The notes under the pieces are model-generated. The model was not told where the DNA came from. It searched no databases and saw only the letters and a list, made by a program, of their open reading frames with translations. The translations under genes and the position numbers were made by a program. From NCBI GenBank assembly GCA_041395945.1, contig JAWKZN010000001.1, forward strand, positions 1,860,001 to 1,924,000: a DNA stretch of 64,000 bases, read 5' to 3'. Positions 45,332-54,752 of this stretch are shown here, in pieces. The number at the start of each line of letters is the position of its first letter. The first letter of the stretch is position 1. The stretch is from Pseudomonadales bacterium. GTDB taxonomy: Bacteria; Pseudomonadota; Gammaproteobacteria; Pseudomonadales; Azotimanducaceae.

Positions 45332-47160
45332 GAACCTTCCTCCGCGAGCTTCTGCGCGTCGACTGCCTGCAGACGGTCATCCTCGAGGCTCGCGCGGGCG
45401 TTGTCGGTGCGGCGCTGATTGCGTTCGAGATCCGCGTAGAAGCCTCCTGCAGCGAGCAGCTCGGCATGACTGCCGGTCTCGATCACCCTGCCCTGCTCGA
45501 GGACGATGATGCGATCCGCGTGTCTTGCGGTGGACACCCGGTGCGAGACCAGCAGAGTCGTACCTTCATGCCGTACCTTCTTCAGTCCGGCAAGGATGTG
45601 CTCTTCGGTTTCCGTATCCACGGCGGAAAAACAGTCATCGAGAATCAGCAGGGGTGTACGTCGTATCAGTCCCCGGGCAAGGGCGGCGCGCTGCTTCTGA
45701 CCGCCGGACAGGGTGACACCCCGTTCGCCGAGAATGGTGTTCAGGCCCTCGGGAAAGCCTTCGATGGTTTCTTCAAGGGCGGCTGCGTGGGCGATTTCCA
45801 GAATCTCCTGATGATCCCGGCTCGGATCGTCGTAGGCGATGTTTTCACCCAGGCTGTCTGCAAACAGAAAGGGATCCTGGAGCACCATGCATACCCGGGA
45901 GCGCAGGAAGGCCAGTGGATACCCCGAGACGGGGTGTCCATCCAGCAGAATGTCACCCTCGGTGGGTTCGAGCAGTCTTACAAACAGGCGCAGCAGGGTC
46001 GACTTTCCGGATCCCACCCGACCGAGCAGGGCGATCGTTTCACCGGGGGCCACTTCGAAACTGACGTTTTCCAGCGCCGGCCGGTTCTTGCCTTCGTAGC
46101 AGTAACTCAGACCCCGTACCGACACCGCGCCGGTGAGTTCGGGAAATGCTTCGCTGGGTGAGTCACGGATTTCCGGCGGGTGATCGAGAATTTCGAAGAG
46201 TCGCGCGGTACCGGAAGCACCCCGCTGCCATTGCGCCACCAGAGATCCCGCCTCCCGCACCGGCCACAGGACCAGGGCCAGGTAGGAGAAAAACGCGGCG
46301 AAAGTCCCGATGGTGATCTCACCCTGCCGGAGGAGCGCACTGCCGTAGCCGATGATGATCAGTGTGCCGCTGGCAGCCAGCACCGGCATGACAGCGCCGA
46401 GCACCGAGGTGGTAGTGAACAGATCCAGATTACGATCGGCGAAGGTCTGATTCACAGCGGCAAAACGCTCTATCTCCCGGTCCTCCTGGGCCATGGACTG
46501 CACGGTGCGGATACCATTGAGATTTTCCTGCACAAAGGTCGACAGCGCTGAAAATCCAGCCTGCACCACATAGCTTTCGGCGTAGATGCGTTTCGAGAAG
46601 AGATAGGCCACAACTGCAATCACCGGCATGGGTGCCAGAATGGCCAGCGCCAGCTTCACCGACAGGGTGAACATGAAGAACACGCCAACCCCGGCGGTAA
46701 TCAGGAGAATGAGGGTGAGACGTATCGTACCGGCAAGAATCTCCCGGCACAGATTGATGTCGTTGATCGCCCGGGCCATGAGATCACCCACGGAGAAGCG
46801 GGCAAAGAACATCGGCCCCTGCAGCTGGAGGTGGTGATAGAGACGGTTGCGCAGATCAAAAGCGGCGTTCACACCGATGCGGCGCAGCGCGATTCGGTAG
46901 GCGATGGTGGCCAGCATCTGCAGAACCACACAGACGGCTATGGCCAGGGCCGGATAGACTAGGACCTCGGTGGCGGATTCCACTGCCAGGGTGCCGGCAC
47001 CGAGCGCCTTCTGCCCGTCGGAAATGCTGTCGATACCCATCTTCAGGTAGAGTGGGATGATCCCCTCGAATATCCGGGACGCCACCATGCCCGCAACGGC
47101 AAGCCAGAATGACCAGGCATACTGACGCAGGTAGGGGATCAGCCGCAGTAGAGAACGCAT
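45328..47160 (-). CDS. ABC exporter half-transporter, degenerate Walker B partner
   Basis: This 610-residue half-transporter (six membrane helices then ATPase) has Walker A L-G-R-V-G-S-G-K-S-T, canonical signature L-S-G-G-Q, and Walker B L-L-I-L-D-D in which Asp509 replaces the catalytic glutamate. One composite ATP site of the dimer (this Walker B plus the partner's L-S-Q-G-Q) should therefore be non-hydrolytic. Gene order and lengths resemble mdlA-mdlB/yheI-yheH. It is the first gene of the two-gene operon; the ATG is the first codon after a 121-base spacer. Confidence 0.9.
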   Translation of the reverse strand: MRSLLRLIPYLRQYAWSFWLAVAGMVASRIFEGIIPLYLKMGIDSISDGQKALGAGTLAVESATEVLVYPALAIAVCVVLQMLATIAYRIALRRIGVNAAFDLRNRLYHHLQLQGPMFFARFSVGDLMARAINDINLCREILAGTIRLTLILLITAGVGVFFMFTLSVKLALAILAPMPVIAVVAYLFSKRIYAESYVVQAGFSALSTFVQENLNGIRTVQSMAQEDREIERFAAVNQTFADRNLDLFTTTSVLGAVMPVLAASGTLIIIGYGSALLRQGEITIGTFAAFFSYLALVLWPVREAGSLVAQWQRGASGTARLFEILDHPPEIRDSPSEAFPELTGAVSVRGLSYCYEGKNRPALENVSFEVAPGETIALLGRVGSGKSTLLRLFVRLLEPTEGDILLDGHPVSGYPLAFLRSRVCMVLQDPFLFADSLGENIAYDDPSRDHQEILEIAHAAALEETIEGFPEGLNTILGERGVTLSGGQKQRAALARGLIRRTPLLILDDCFSAVDTETEEHILAGLKKVRHEGTTLLVSHRVSTARHADRIIVLEQGRVIETGSHAELLAAGGFYADLERNQRRTDNARASLEDDRLQAVDAQKLAEEGS

Positions 47161-47281
47161 AAACAGGGACGAACTTGGCGAGCGGGCAAGTGTACCCTGT
47201 CAGAAGCTGGAGTGGTCACACGGACCGCTCCGATTCAGCGCCGCGATGCGCCGACCGGCCCCCGGCGTGCAGCGCCGACCG

Positions 47282-48340
47282 TCAGCGTCCGCCGGGAGCC
47301 GAACCTCCTGCCGGTTCCACTTCGCTTTCGAGCAGCCGGGCACCCCGCAGAATGCCCTCCATCGCGTAGTTGCCTTCGTGGCAGGCGTATTCGTACACCA
47401 TGTCGTCGGACGCCGGCCAGGGATACTCGCCACTCCAGGCGCTGGTCCAGGTATTCGGATCTTCCACCGTGAAGCTGTACATGAGTGTGCTGTCGTCGAT
47501 CCGCCGGAAGCGCTCCACTACGTGGAGTTCCCGGGTGGCACCGTAGAGTGCAGTCCGGTCGGAGAAGTTGGTGGTGTCTACCACCAGAGTGTCTCCTTCC
47601 CACCAGCCGATGGAATCGCCCATCCACTTCCGCACCGAAGGATCCACGTGCTCCGAATTGAGGCGGATGATGCGTGCGTCGTGCACCATCTCATTAAGGA
47701 TCATCACATGATCCGGGGTCTGCACGATCCGTTTCAGGTTGTTGTAGAGCACCGGCAGCATCGGCGGCCCCGCTGAAGAACCGAAGCCGAGCAGGCAGCG
47801 GTCGCTCAGGGTGAGGGCTTCAGGATCGTCGTAGGGACCAGGGCCTTTTTCCCCGACCCACCAGGCTTCACCCGTGTTCTGCCGGAACTGGGCGAAAAAT
47901 TTCGCCATCTTCATGCGGGCCTGCGGCGTCATCTCCGGATAGCGGCCGTTGGCCGGGTCCACGATGATCGAAGTTCTGAACTCCCCATCGACCCGGATGG
48001 CGGTATCGCCGTTGTCGATCCAGAAGGAGTTGTAGCCACCGACGTTGCCTGCGGCACCCGCCGAGCCGTCACCGCCCGCCGGTGGGGCCTCTCTGTCAGG
48101 ATCGCTCTGCTCCAGACCGGCCGCCTTGGCCGCTGCGACCCGGGCTGCGATGGCGCTGGCTTCCTTTTCTGACAGTGTCAGCTTATTGCCCAGCTCCGCA
48201 GGGCGCTGCAGCGGTGTGACCGTGGCGATGTCATAGGTCCCTGAGAGATCGGGGACTTTGCCGCGCGCCGCATCCACCGATGCCGCTGTCACCACCAGGA
48301 TACCGGTCGCGAACAGAGAAACTATCAATCGACCGTGCAT
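47282..48340 (-). CDS. Secreted protein of the W-E-G-D-T-L-V-V family, copy 1
   Basis: This 352-residue protein has a signal peptide (M-H-G-R-L-I-V-S-L-F, cleaved near V-D-A-A-R). The mature part starts with P-D-L-S-G-T-Y, has N-V-G-G-Y-N-S-F-W, and then the most recognisable block M-G-D-S-I-G-W-W-E-G-D-T-L-V-V. It ends with Y-E-Y-A-C-H-E-G-N-Y. Similar secreted proteins occur in many paralogous copies in Acidobacteria and some proteobacteria; I know no assigned function. It is clearly paralogous to the gene at 57927 and more distantly to that at 58949. GGAGGTGC precedes the start. Confidence 0.75.
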   Translation of the reverse strand: MHGRLIVSLFATGILVVTAASVDAARGKVPDLSGTYDIATVTPLQRPAELGNKLTLSEKEASAIAARVAAAKAAGLEQSDPDREAPPAGGDGSAGAAGNVGGYNSFWIDNGDTAIRVDGEFRTSIIVDPANGRYPEMTPQARMKMAKFFAQFRQNTGEAWWVGEKGPGPYDDPEALTLSDRCLLGFGSSAGPPMLPVLYNNLKRIVQTPDHVMILNEMVHDARIIRLNSEHVDPSVRKWMGDSIGWWEGDTLVVDTTNFSDRTALYGATRELHVVERFRRIDDSTLMYSFTVEDPNTWTSAWSGEYPWPASDDMVYEYACHEGNYAMEGILRGARLLESEVEPAGGSAPGGR

Positions 48341-48360
48341 AGCGCACCTCCATTCATTTT

Positions 48361-48390
48361 TGGCCGCTCATACTGTGGCCGCTCATACTG
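48361..48390. repeat. Perfect 15-bp tandem duplication upstream of the secreted-protein gene
   Basis: TGGCCGCTCATACTG is repeated exactly at 48361-48375 and 48376-48390, within 50 bases of the start of the minus-strand gene at 48340. It could be a duplicated regulator site. The rest of the 435-base divergent gap (48341-48775) shows a TGCACGCGTGCA palindrome (48666-48677) and a TACAAT box at 48739-48744 toward the transporter operon. I see no gene there. Confidence 0.55.
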
Positions 48391-48775
48391 TAACTGCGTT
48401 CGGGCTGTCTGCAGCTGCCTTCCGGGTGGGGTTGCTGTTCAGTCCGGCAGCGGATTCACCTGTACATAGTGAGAGCTGGAAACCCCATCGTCCAATAGTG
48501 TTTTGGCATCACAACGCCGCTTTTTCACTATGACGGCCTCCGGCGTCCCGGCGCCCACCAGCATGCAACTTCTTCAGCCACCGTTACGGCCCGCCACGCG
48601 TGCGATCGAGGCAGGTGTATCCCGACAGATCGCGACTCAACGGTAGTCACCGCCGCCGTGCACTTTGCACGCGTGCACGGATGCGCGGTTTTCAGTCGAC
48701 ACCTGCTCTCCTGCGCGGCGATGCCGTAACCACTGCGCTACAATTCCGCGGGGACCGAAGCCTGAGGGGGATGGA

Positions 48776-49726
48776 TTGCGCGCCTATATTCTGCGTCGGC
48801 TGCTGGCGGTCGTGCCGACACTGCTGTTTGCCAGTCTCATCGTGTTCGGTTCCATGCGCCTGATCCCCGGTGATGTCATCGACCTGATGCTGGCGCAGAA
48901 CGACATTGCCACGGACCAGGACAGGGCCACCATAGAATCCGCACTCGGCTTCGATAAGCCCGTGCACATACAGTATTTCGCCTGGCTGGGCGCCGCGCTG
49001 ACGGGCGATCTCGGTCGATCCCTGTGGCAGAACACCGAGGTCAGCGAGCAGCTGGCCGACGCACTTCCGATCACTTTCGAACTCGGATTTCTCGCGCTCA
49101 TCATCTCCATCACCGTAGCGCTTCCCATCGGTACCTACTCCGCGATGCGTCAGGACACCACCGGCGACTATGTCGCCCGCTCCGTCTCGCTGCTGATGCT
49201 CGCCGTACCGAGTTTCTGGCTCGGTACTCTGGTGATGGTCTTCCCGTCTGTCTGGTGGCGCTGGTCGCCCCCGCTGGAATACACACCCTTCTTCGAAGAT
49301 CCGCTGCAGAACCTCTCTCACATGATCGTGCCTGCCATTCTGCTGGGCCTGGCAATCTCTGCGGTGACCATGCGCATGACGCGCACGATGATGCTCGAGG
49401 TAATGCGCCAGGATTACATCCGTACCGCCAGGGCCAAGGGCCTGAGCGAGGGGCTGGTGATCGTGCGTCACGCGCTGCGCAACGGCCTCATACCGGTGGT
49501 GACGCTGATCGGTCTGCAGGCGCCACTGCTGATTGGCGGCGCGGTGATCCTCGAGCAGATCTTCGTCGTACCCGGCATGGGACTGCTGCTGCTCGAAGCG
49601 GTATTTCAACGGGACTATCCGGTGATCTCTGGCGTATTCCTCGTCGTTGGTGTCGGCATTCTGCTGATCAACCTGCTGGTGGATCTGACCTACGGCTGGC
49701 TCGATCCGCGGGTGCGACACCAGTGA
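48776..49726 (+). CDS. Peptide ABC transporter permease (DppB/OppB type)
   Basis: This 316-residue inner-membrane permease begins with the family-typical R-A-Y-I-L-R-R-L-L-A-V-V-P-T. The start is TTG at 48776 with GAGGGGG just upstream; no in-frame ATG fits. It has six hydrophobic helices, the coupling-loop E-A-A-like region (R-T-A-R-A-K-G-L-S-E) and the terminal L-V-D-L-T-Y-G-W-L-D-P-R. It is the first gene of a five-gene importer operon (48776-54260). Confidence 0.88.
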   Translation: MRAYILRRLLAVVPTLLFASLIVFGSMRLIPGDVIDLMLAQNDIATDQDRATIESALGFDKPVHIQYFAWLGAALTGDLGRSLWQNTEVSEQLADALPITFELGFLALIISITVALPIGTYSAMRQDTTGDYVARSVSLLMLAVPSFWLGTLVMVFPSVWWRWSPPLEYTPFFEDPLQNLSHMIVPAILLGLAISAVTMRMTRTMMLEVMRQDYIRTARAKGLSEGLVIVRHALRNGLIPVVTLIGLQAPLLIGGAVILEQIFVVPGMGLLLLEAVFQRDYPVISGVFLVVGVGILLINLLVDLTYGWLDPRVRHQ

Positions 49727-49731
49727 GAGCA

Positions 49732-50571
49732 ATGGTATTTTTCCGCAGGCTGTGGCGCGAGAAGCCACTGGGTGCGGTCGGTGGTGTGATATTCCTGCTG
49801 TTTCTGATCGCCGGACTCGGTGCCGATCTGCTCGCCCCTCAGGGCATCAACGACACGGACATGCTGCATCGCCTCAAACCACCCGGTGGCGAGTTCCTCC
49901 TGGGTACCGATCATCTCGGACGCGATGTGCTTTCGCGAATTCTGGTCGGCGCTCAGTTGTCCATGATCGTGGGATTTCTCGCCGCCGGACTGGCGACCGT
50001 GGTTTCCATCGTGCTCGGTCTGCTCTCCGGCTATCTTGGCGGCCGGGTAGACATGTTCATTCAGCGCATGGTCGATGCCTGGATGACGTTTCCGGATCTG
50101 GTTCTGCTGATTGTCGTGGTGTCCATCGTTGGCCCCGGAGCGACCCAGATCGTGATCATCCTCGGCCTCCTCTATGGCATTGCGGGTTCCCGCATCGTGC
50201 GCGGAGCTGTGGTGTCGGTCCGTGAAAACGCCTACACCCACGCGTCCCAGTCCATGGGCGCACGGACCCTGCACGTGCTCGGCCGGCACATACTGCCGAA
50301 CATCATGCCGGTGGTGATCGTGCTGTTCACCACACGGGTGGGTGCGGTGATTCTCGCCGAAGCCGGACTGTCCTTTCTCGGACTCGGCGTACCCCCACCC
50401 GCGCCGACCTGGGGTGGCATGCTGAGCGATTCCGGTCGCAGCTACATGTATCTGGCGCCCTGGCTGGCGCTGGCCCCCGGCCTCTGTCTGACCGTGGTCG
50501 TCTATTCGATCAACGTGTACGGGGATGCGCTGCGCGATCTGCTGGACCCGCGCATGCGGGGCTCGCGGTGA
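49732..50571 (+). CDS. Peptide ABC transporter permease (DppC/OppC type)
   Basis: This 279-residue second permease opens with F-F-R-R-L-W-R-E-K-P-L-G-A and has D-L-L-A-P-Q-G and L-L-G-T-D-H-L-G-R-D-V-L-S-R, the OppC/DppC signatures. The coupling-loop sequence Q-S-M-G-A-R follows later, with F-L-G-L-G-V-P-P-P-A-P-T-W-G-G-M-L. An in-frame GTG at 49723 overlaps the stop of the preceding gene (GTGA) and would add three residues; either start is possible. Its own stop overlaps the binding-protein start (GTGA). Confidence 0.88.
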   Translation: MVFFRRLWREKPLGAVGGVIFLLFLIAGLGADLLAPQGINDTDMLHRLKPPGGEFLLGTDHLGRDVLSRILVGAQLSMIVGFLAAGLATVVSIVLGLLSGYLGGRVDMFIQRMVDAWMTFPDLVLLIVVVSIVGPGATQIVIILGLLYGIAGSRIVRGAVVSVRENAYTHASQSMGARTLHVLGRHILPNIMPVVIVLFTTRVGAVILAEAGLSFLGLGVPPPAPTWGGMLSDSGRSYMYLAPWLALAPGLCLTVVVYSINVYGDALRDLLDPRMRGSR

Positions 50572-52289
50572 AAGCACCGGTGCAGATCATCCGCTGGAGC
50601 ACACTGCTGGCACTCGCGATTTTCACGGCCGGTTGCGCCGAACGCCACGATTTCGACGAATCCGCCTACACACCCGGCAAGCCACAATATGGTGGCAGTC
50701 TCGATGTCGGAACTGTGTCCGTCACCTTGTCTGCGTTGTCCTGGGATCCTGCGGACTGGACCTGGAAGAGCAATCACGACACCGGGATGATGCGGGAACA
50801 GCTGTTTTCCGGAAATCTCGACAGGAGTCTGCGCAAAGGCGGCGAGTTTGCGTTCATATCCGAAGCCTACCTGCCCAGCGCGGCAATTCGCGGCGAACTG
50901 GCCGAGCGCTGGCGCTGGGAAGATCCGCTCACATTACGGGTGGAACTGCGGGACAACGCTTACTTTCCAGACAAACCCGGTGTGATGGCCCGGCGGCCCG
51001 CCCGTGCCGACGACGTGGTCTATACCTTCGAGCTGTTGCGGGATTCGCCACGAAGAATTCCCTCCTATTTCGATCACATCGATGCGGTCGAAGCCAGAGA
51101 CGATCGCACCCTGGTCTTTCACTTCAACGAATTCAATGCCGAATGGGACTACCGGTTCGGCTATGGCTACTACTCGGGCATCGTGCCCAGGGAGATGAGT
51201 GCCGTCGACCGCAAGAGCTGGCGCACGGTCACCGGCACCGGCCCTTTCCTTCTCCAGGAGTACATCCACGGCAATTCCCAGACGCATCTGCGCAATCCGG
51301 ACTACTGGGACAGGGAAATCATCGACAGTGCGTCCTACCAGATCCCGTTCCTGGACAGGGTGACCTACCGGATCATCAAAGACGAAGCCACCTATCTCAC
51401 CGCCCTGCGCACCGGCAAGCTCGACATCCTCGAAGCCATCCGCTGGATAGCCGTCGATCATCTGAAGGAGACCACGCCCGAGTTGCGCTGGTCGCGCTGG
51501 CTCGGCACCGGAGGCACTTTTGTGGCTTTACGCATGGATGTCGCGCCGCTGCAGGATCTGCGCGTTCGCCGCGCACTGAATCTGGCCATCAATCAGCCCG
51601 AAATCGTGGAGAGTTTCTACGGCGGTCACGCGGAACTCATGGCCTACCCCCAGCATCCGGACTTCGGGGAATACTTCGAACCCCTCGAGGACATGCCTGC
51701 GGCGGTCAGAGAGCTCTTTCGCTACGACCCGGATGAAGCCCGCCGCCTGCTGGCGGAGGCGGGATATCCGGATGGCTTCGAAATGGACCTGCAGGTCTGC
51801 AGCTGCAGCCCGAGTCACATGGACCTGGTGCCATTGCTGAAGGACTACCTCTCCCGGGTCGGCATCGTCCTCAACATCAGGCCGATGGAATATGCCTCCT
51901 TTCTCTCCGCGATGACCACCCGTACACACGCGCCCTTCTACCTGATGACCAGCGGGCATGTGAACCCGACCACCACATTGCGCAAGAGCTTCGTGACAGG
52001 GCAGACCTGGAATCCTTCCCAGTACTCGGACCCGAGTTTCGACGCCCGAATGGCAGAGGCCTACCGCACCCGGGATGAAACCGAACGGGTAAAAATGATC
52101 CGCGCACTGACCCGGGAAATTCTCGAACAGGCGCCCTACATCTGGCTGCCCACCGGCTATGCGTACACCGCCTGGTGGCCCTGGGTGCGCAACTACGGCG
52201 GCGAACTGCGTGCAGGTGCGGTGCGGCCTGCGCCCATCTACGCGCGCATATGGATCGATCAGGATCTGAAACGGGCGCTGGGATTCTGA
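50568..52289 (+). CDS. Peptide ABC transporter substrate-binding lipoprotein (SBP_bac_5)
   Basis: This 573-residue family 5 solute-binding protein starts at GTG and has a lipobox F-T-A-G-C near residue 23, so it is membrane-tethered in the periplasm. Family features include Y-G-G-S-L-D-V near the mature N-terminus, the A-D-D-V-V-Y-T-F-E motif, G-T-G-P-F and Y-R-I-I-K-D-E-A-T. The ligand is probably a peptide or other oligomer; opines, nickel complexes or sugars are handled by relatives. It overlaps both neighbouring transporter genes. Confidence 0.87.
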   Translation: MKAPVQIIRWSTLLALAIFTAGCAERHDFDESAYTPGKPQYGGSLDVGTVSVTLSALSWDPADWTWKSNHDTGMMREQLFSGNLDRSLRKGGEFAFISEAYLPSAAIRGELAERWRWEDPLTLRVELRDNAYFPDKPGVMARRPARADDVVYTFELLRDSPRRIPSYFDHIDAVEARDDRTLVFHFNEFNAEWDYRFGYGYYSGIVPREMSAVDRKSWRTVTGTGPFLLQEYIHGNSQTHLRNPDYWDREIIDSASYQIPFLDRVTYRIIKDEATYLTALRTGKLDILEAIRWIAVDHLKETTPELRWSRWLGTGGTFVALRMDVAPLQDLRVRRALNLAINQPEIVESFYGGHAELMAYPQHPDFGEYFEPLEDMPAAVRELFRYDPDEARRLLAEAGYPDGFEMDLQVCSCSPSHMDLVPLLKDYLSRVGIVLNIRPMEYASFLSAMTTRTHAPFYLMTSGHVNPTTTLRKSFVTGQTWNPSQYSDPSFDARMAEAYRTRDETERVKMIRALTREILEQAPYIWLPTGYAYTAWWPWVRNYGGELRAGAVRPAPIYARIWIDQDLKRALGF

Positions 52290-53263
52290 TGGACGCTCGC
52301 CCACCACTGCTGAGCATCGAGGACCTGTCCGTGTCCTTTCATACCGAGCACGGCATCGTCCGCGCGGTGGACCGCGTCAGCCTGCAGGTGGATGCCGGTG
52401 AAACCCTCGCCATCGTCGGTGAAAGCGGCTCGGGCAAGAGCGTCACCGCGCTGTCGATACTGGGGCTGCTGGCAGACAATGCCCGTATCAGTGGCGGACG
52501 CACCCGCTTCGACGGTGTCGACCTGCGCTCGCTCAGCGACGCCGAGCTGCGCGGGATTCGAGGCAACCGGATTGCGATGATCTTTCAGGAACCCATGTCG
52601 TCTCTGAATCCGGTACTCACCATCGGTCGGCAGGTCGCCGAACCGATCTGGCTGCACCAGGGAAAATCCTGGGAGCAGGCCCTCGACGGCGCGGCGGAAC
52701 TGCTCAACAGGGTCACCATTCCGGACGCGCGCGAACGCCTCGATCAGTATCCACACCACTTCTCCGGCGGCATGCGGCAGCGGGTGATGATCGCCATGGC
52801 GCTGGCCTGCAATCCCCGCCTGATCATTGCCGATGAACCTACCACCGCGCTGGACGTCACGGTTCAGGCCCAGATTCTCGAACTGCTGAAAAACCTGACC
52901 AGGGAAACAGGTGCAGCACTGATCCTGATTACCCATGACCTGGGCGTGGTGGCACGCTATGCCGAGCGCGTGGCTGTGATGTACGCAGGACGCATCATCG
53001 AAACCGCACCGGCGCGCACTCTGTACGCCAATCCTTCCCACCCCTATACCCGCGGGCTGCTCGCTGCAGTGCCTTCCCTGACCGGTAAGCCGGGAAGCCG
53101 GCTCACCACCATTCCGGGACAGCCACCGAATCTCGCCCGTCTGCCGCCCGGTTGCGCCTTCGCACCGCGCTGTCCGCATGTCCGGGCGGCCTGCCGGGCG
53201 GCCGTTCCTCCTCTGACTGAAATCGCACCCCAGCACACCTGCGCGTGCATCGGTTATGAGTGA
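52289..53263 (+). CDS. Peptide ABC transporter ATPase (DppD/OppD type)
   Basis: This 324-residue ATPase has Walker A G-E-S-G-S-G-K-S, the Q-loop F-Q-E-P-M, signature F-S-G-G-M-R-Q-R, Walker B L-I-I-A-D-E-P-T-T-A-L-D and switch T-H-D-L. The C-terminal oligopeptide-transport extension is present with C-A-F-A-P-R-C-P and further cysteines, which in relatives bind an iron-sulfur cluster. The start overlaps the previous stop (TGATG), and the end overlaps the next gene by 8 bases. Confidence 0.9.
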   Translation: MDARPPLLSIEDLSVSFHTEHGIVRAVDRVSLQVDAGETLAIVGESGSGKSVTALSILGLLADNARISGGRTRFDGVDLRSLSDAELRGIRGNRIAMIFQEPMSSLNPVLTIGRQVAEPIWLHQGKSWEQALDGAAELLNRVTIPDARERLDQYPHHFSGGMRQRVMIAMALACNPRLIIADEPTTALDVTVQAQILELLKNLTRETGAALILITHDLGVVARYAERVAVMYAGRIIETAPARTLYANPSHPYTRGLLAAVPSLTGKPGSRLTTIPGQPPNLARLPPGCAFAPRCPHVRAACRAAVPPLTEIAPQHTCACIGYE

Positions 53264-54260
53264 TATTCGTCCCGACCCGCCCAGCACACCGCTGCTCGCC
53301 GTGGAGAAGCTGAAGGTGCACTTCCCTGTCCATGAAGGTGTGTTGCGGCGACGCGAAATCGGCGCTGTGCGCGCGGTCGACGGCATTTCCTTCCAGCTGA
53401 AGCGCGGAGAAACCTTCAGCCTGGTCGGCGAGAGTGGCTGCGGCAAATCCACCACCGCCCTGGCGGTGCTGCGCATGCAGGCGTCCACCGCAGGGCGCAT
53501 TCTGTTCGACGGCGAGGACATCACGCATTTCACGCCGGTGCAGATGCGCGCGATCCGCCGCCGTATGCAGATGGTCTATCAGGATCCCTTCGGCTCCCTT
53601 AACCCGCGCATGAAGATACGGGACATCATCGGTGAGCCCCTGACCGTGCACGCGCTCGCAGGCGACAAACCGGCGTTTCGCAGGCGTATCGACGAACTCA
53701 TGGCACTCGTCGGCCTGCTGCCGGATATGGCAGATCGTTATCCTCACGAATTCTCCGGTGGCCAGCGCCAGCGTATCGGTATCGCACGCGCCCTGGCGCT
53801 GGATCCGGAACTGGTGATCTGCGACGAGGCGGTCTCTGCACTCGATGTCTCCATTCAGGCACAGGTACTCAACCTGCTCATGGATCTGCAGGATCAGCTG
53901 GGATTGACCTATCTGTTCATCTCCCATGACCTTTCGGTGGTCCGGCACATCAGCGACCGCATCGGGGTGATGTATCTCGGCCGCCTGGTGGAAATCGCCG
54001 ATCGCGACGATCTGTTCGACAGACCCCGGCACCCCTATACCCAGGCGCTGCTGGGTGCAGTGCCTGTGCCGGACCCTGTGGTCGAGTCCTCCCGTGCCGC
54101 GCAGATCATTCCCGGGGAAGTGCCCAGTGTCCGCAATCCGCCGTCCGGATGCCGGTTTCATACTCGCTGCCCGCGTGCCATGAGCCAGTGCCGTATTGTG
54201 GAACCACCCGAGATCGCACTCGAGAAGGACCGGCGGGTGGCCTGCCATCTTTTTCCCTGA
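53256..54260 (+). CDS. Peptide ABC transporter ATPase (DppF/OppF type)
   Basis: This 334-residue ATPase has Walker A G-E-S-G-C-G-K-S-T, F-G-S-L-N-P-R-M, signature F-S-G-G-Q-R-Q-R-I-G, Walker B L-V-I-C-D-E-A-V-S-A-L-D and S-H-D-L-S-V-V. The C-terminal extension carries C-R-F-H-T-R-C-P. It pairs with the DppD-type ATPase to drive the importer and is the last gene of the operon. A short TCAA-cc-TTGA stem with a T-tract (about 54332-54348) may end transcription. Confidence 0.9.
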   Translation: MSDIRPDPPSTPLLAVEKLKVHFPVHEGVLRRREIGAVRAVDGISFQLKRGETFSLVGESGCGKSTTALAVLRMQASTAGRILFDGEDITHFTPVQMRAIRRRMQMVYQDPFGSLNPRMKIRDIIGEPLTVHALAGDKPAFRRRIDELMALVGLLPDMADRYPHEFSGGQRQRIGIARALALDPELVICDEAVSALDVSIQAQVLNLLMDLQDQLGLTYLFISHDLSVVRHISDRIGVMYLGRLVEIADRDDLFDRPRHPYTQALLGAVPVPDPVVESSRAAQIIPGEVPSVRNPPSGCRFHTRCPRAMSQCRIVEPPEIALEKDRRVACHLFP

Positions 54261-54398
54261 GCCGGTTCAGCCCTGGGTAGCTTCTCGCTGAGCAACCCGC
54301 GTGCCCGCCTAACTTGCCGGATTTCCCACGTCAACCTTGAGCTTTTTTCCTTCTGATGGTTTCCTTAAAAATCAATCAACTCACTCCAGGAGGAACAG

Positions 54399-54731
54399 AT
54401 GGCAGGGAAATTCGAACTCTACAAAGACAAGGCCGGCGAATTCCGTTTCCGATTGAAAGCATCCAATGGGCAGTCAATTCTGGCCAGCGAAGGTTACTCG
54501 TCAAAACCCAGCGCCCTCAACGGCATTGAATCGATCAAGAAAAACGCAGCGGACAACAAGCGCTTCGAGACCCGCGAGTCCAGCTCCGGCAAGCCCTATT
54601 TCGTGCTGAAGGCAGGCAACAATCAGGTGATCGGTCAGGGCGAGATGTATGAATCGCCAGCCGCCTGCAAGGCGGGCATCGAATCGGTGATGAAAAACGC
54701 ACCGGGTGCCACCACAGACGATCTATCCTGA
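54399..54731 (+). CDS. DUF1508 protein (YegP-like)
   Basis: This 110-residue protein has two tandem DUF1508 repeats: F-E-L-Y-K-D-K-A-G-E-F-R-F-R-L-K-A-S-N-G at 5-24, and K-P-Y-F-V-L-K-A-G-N-N around 65. Each is followed by a G-x-x-Y/M-x-S segment and a helix with G-I-E-S. YegP-family proteins are small and of unknown function; some are linked to stress. A very strong AGGAGG precedes the ATG, suggesting high expression. It is followed at 21 bases by the BON-LysM gene. Confidence 0.88.
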   Translation: MAGKFELYKDKAGEFRFRLKASNGQSILASEGYSSKPSALNGIESIKKNAADNKRFETRESSSGKPYFVLKAGNNQVIGQGEMYESPAACKAGIESVMKNAPGATTDDLS

Positions 54732-54752
54732 TCTATCACTGAAGAGGCAATC

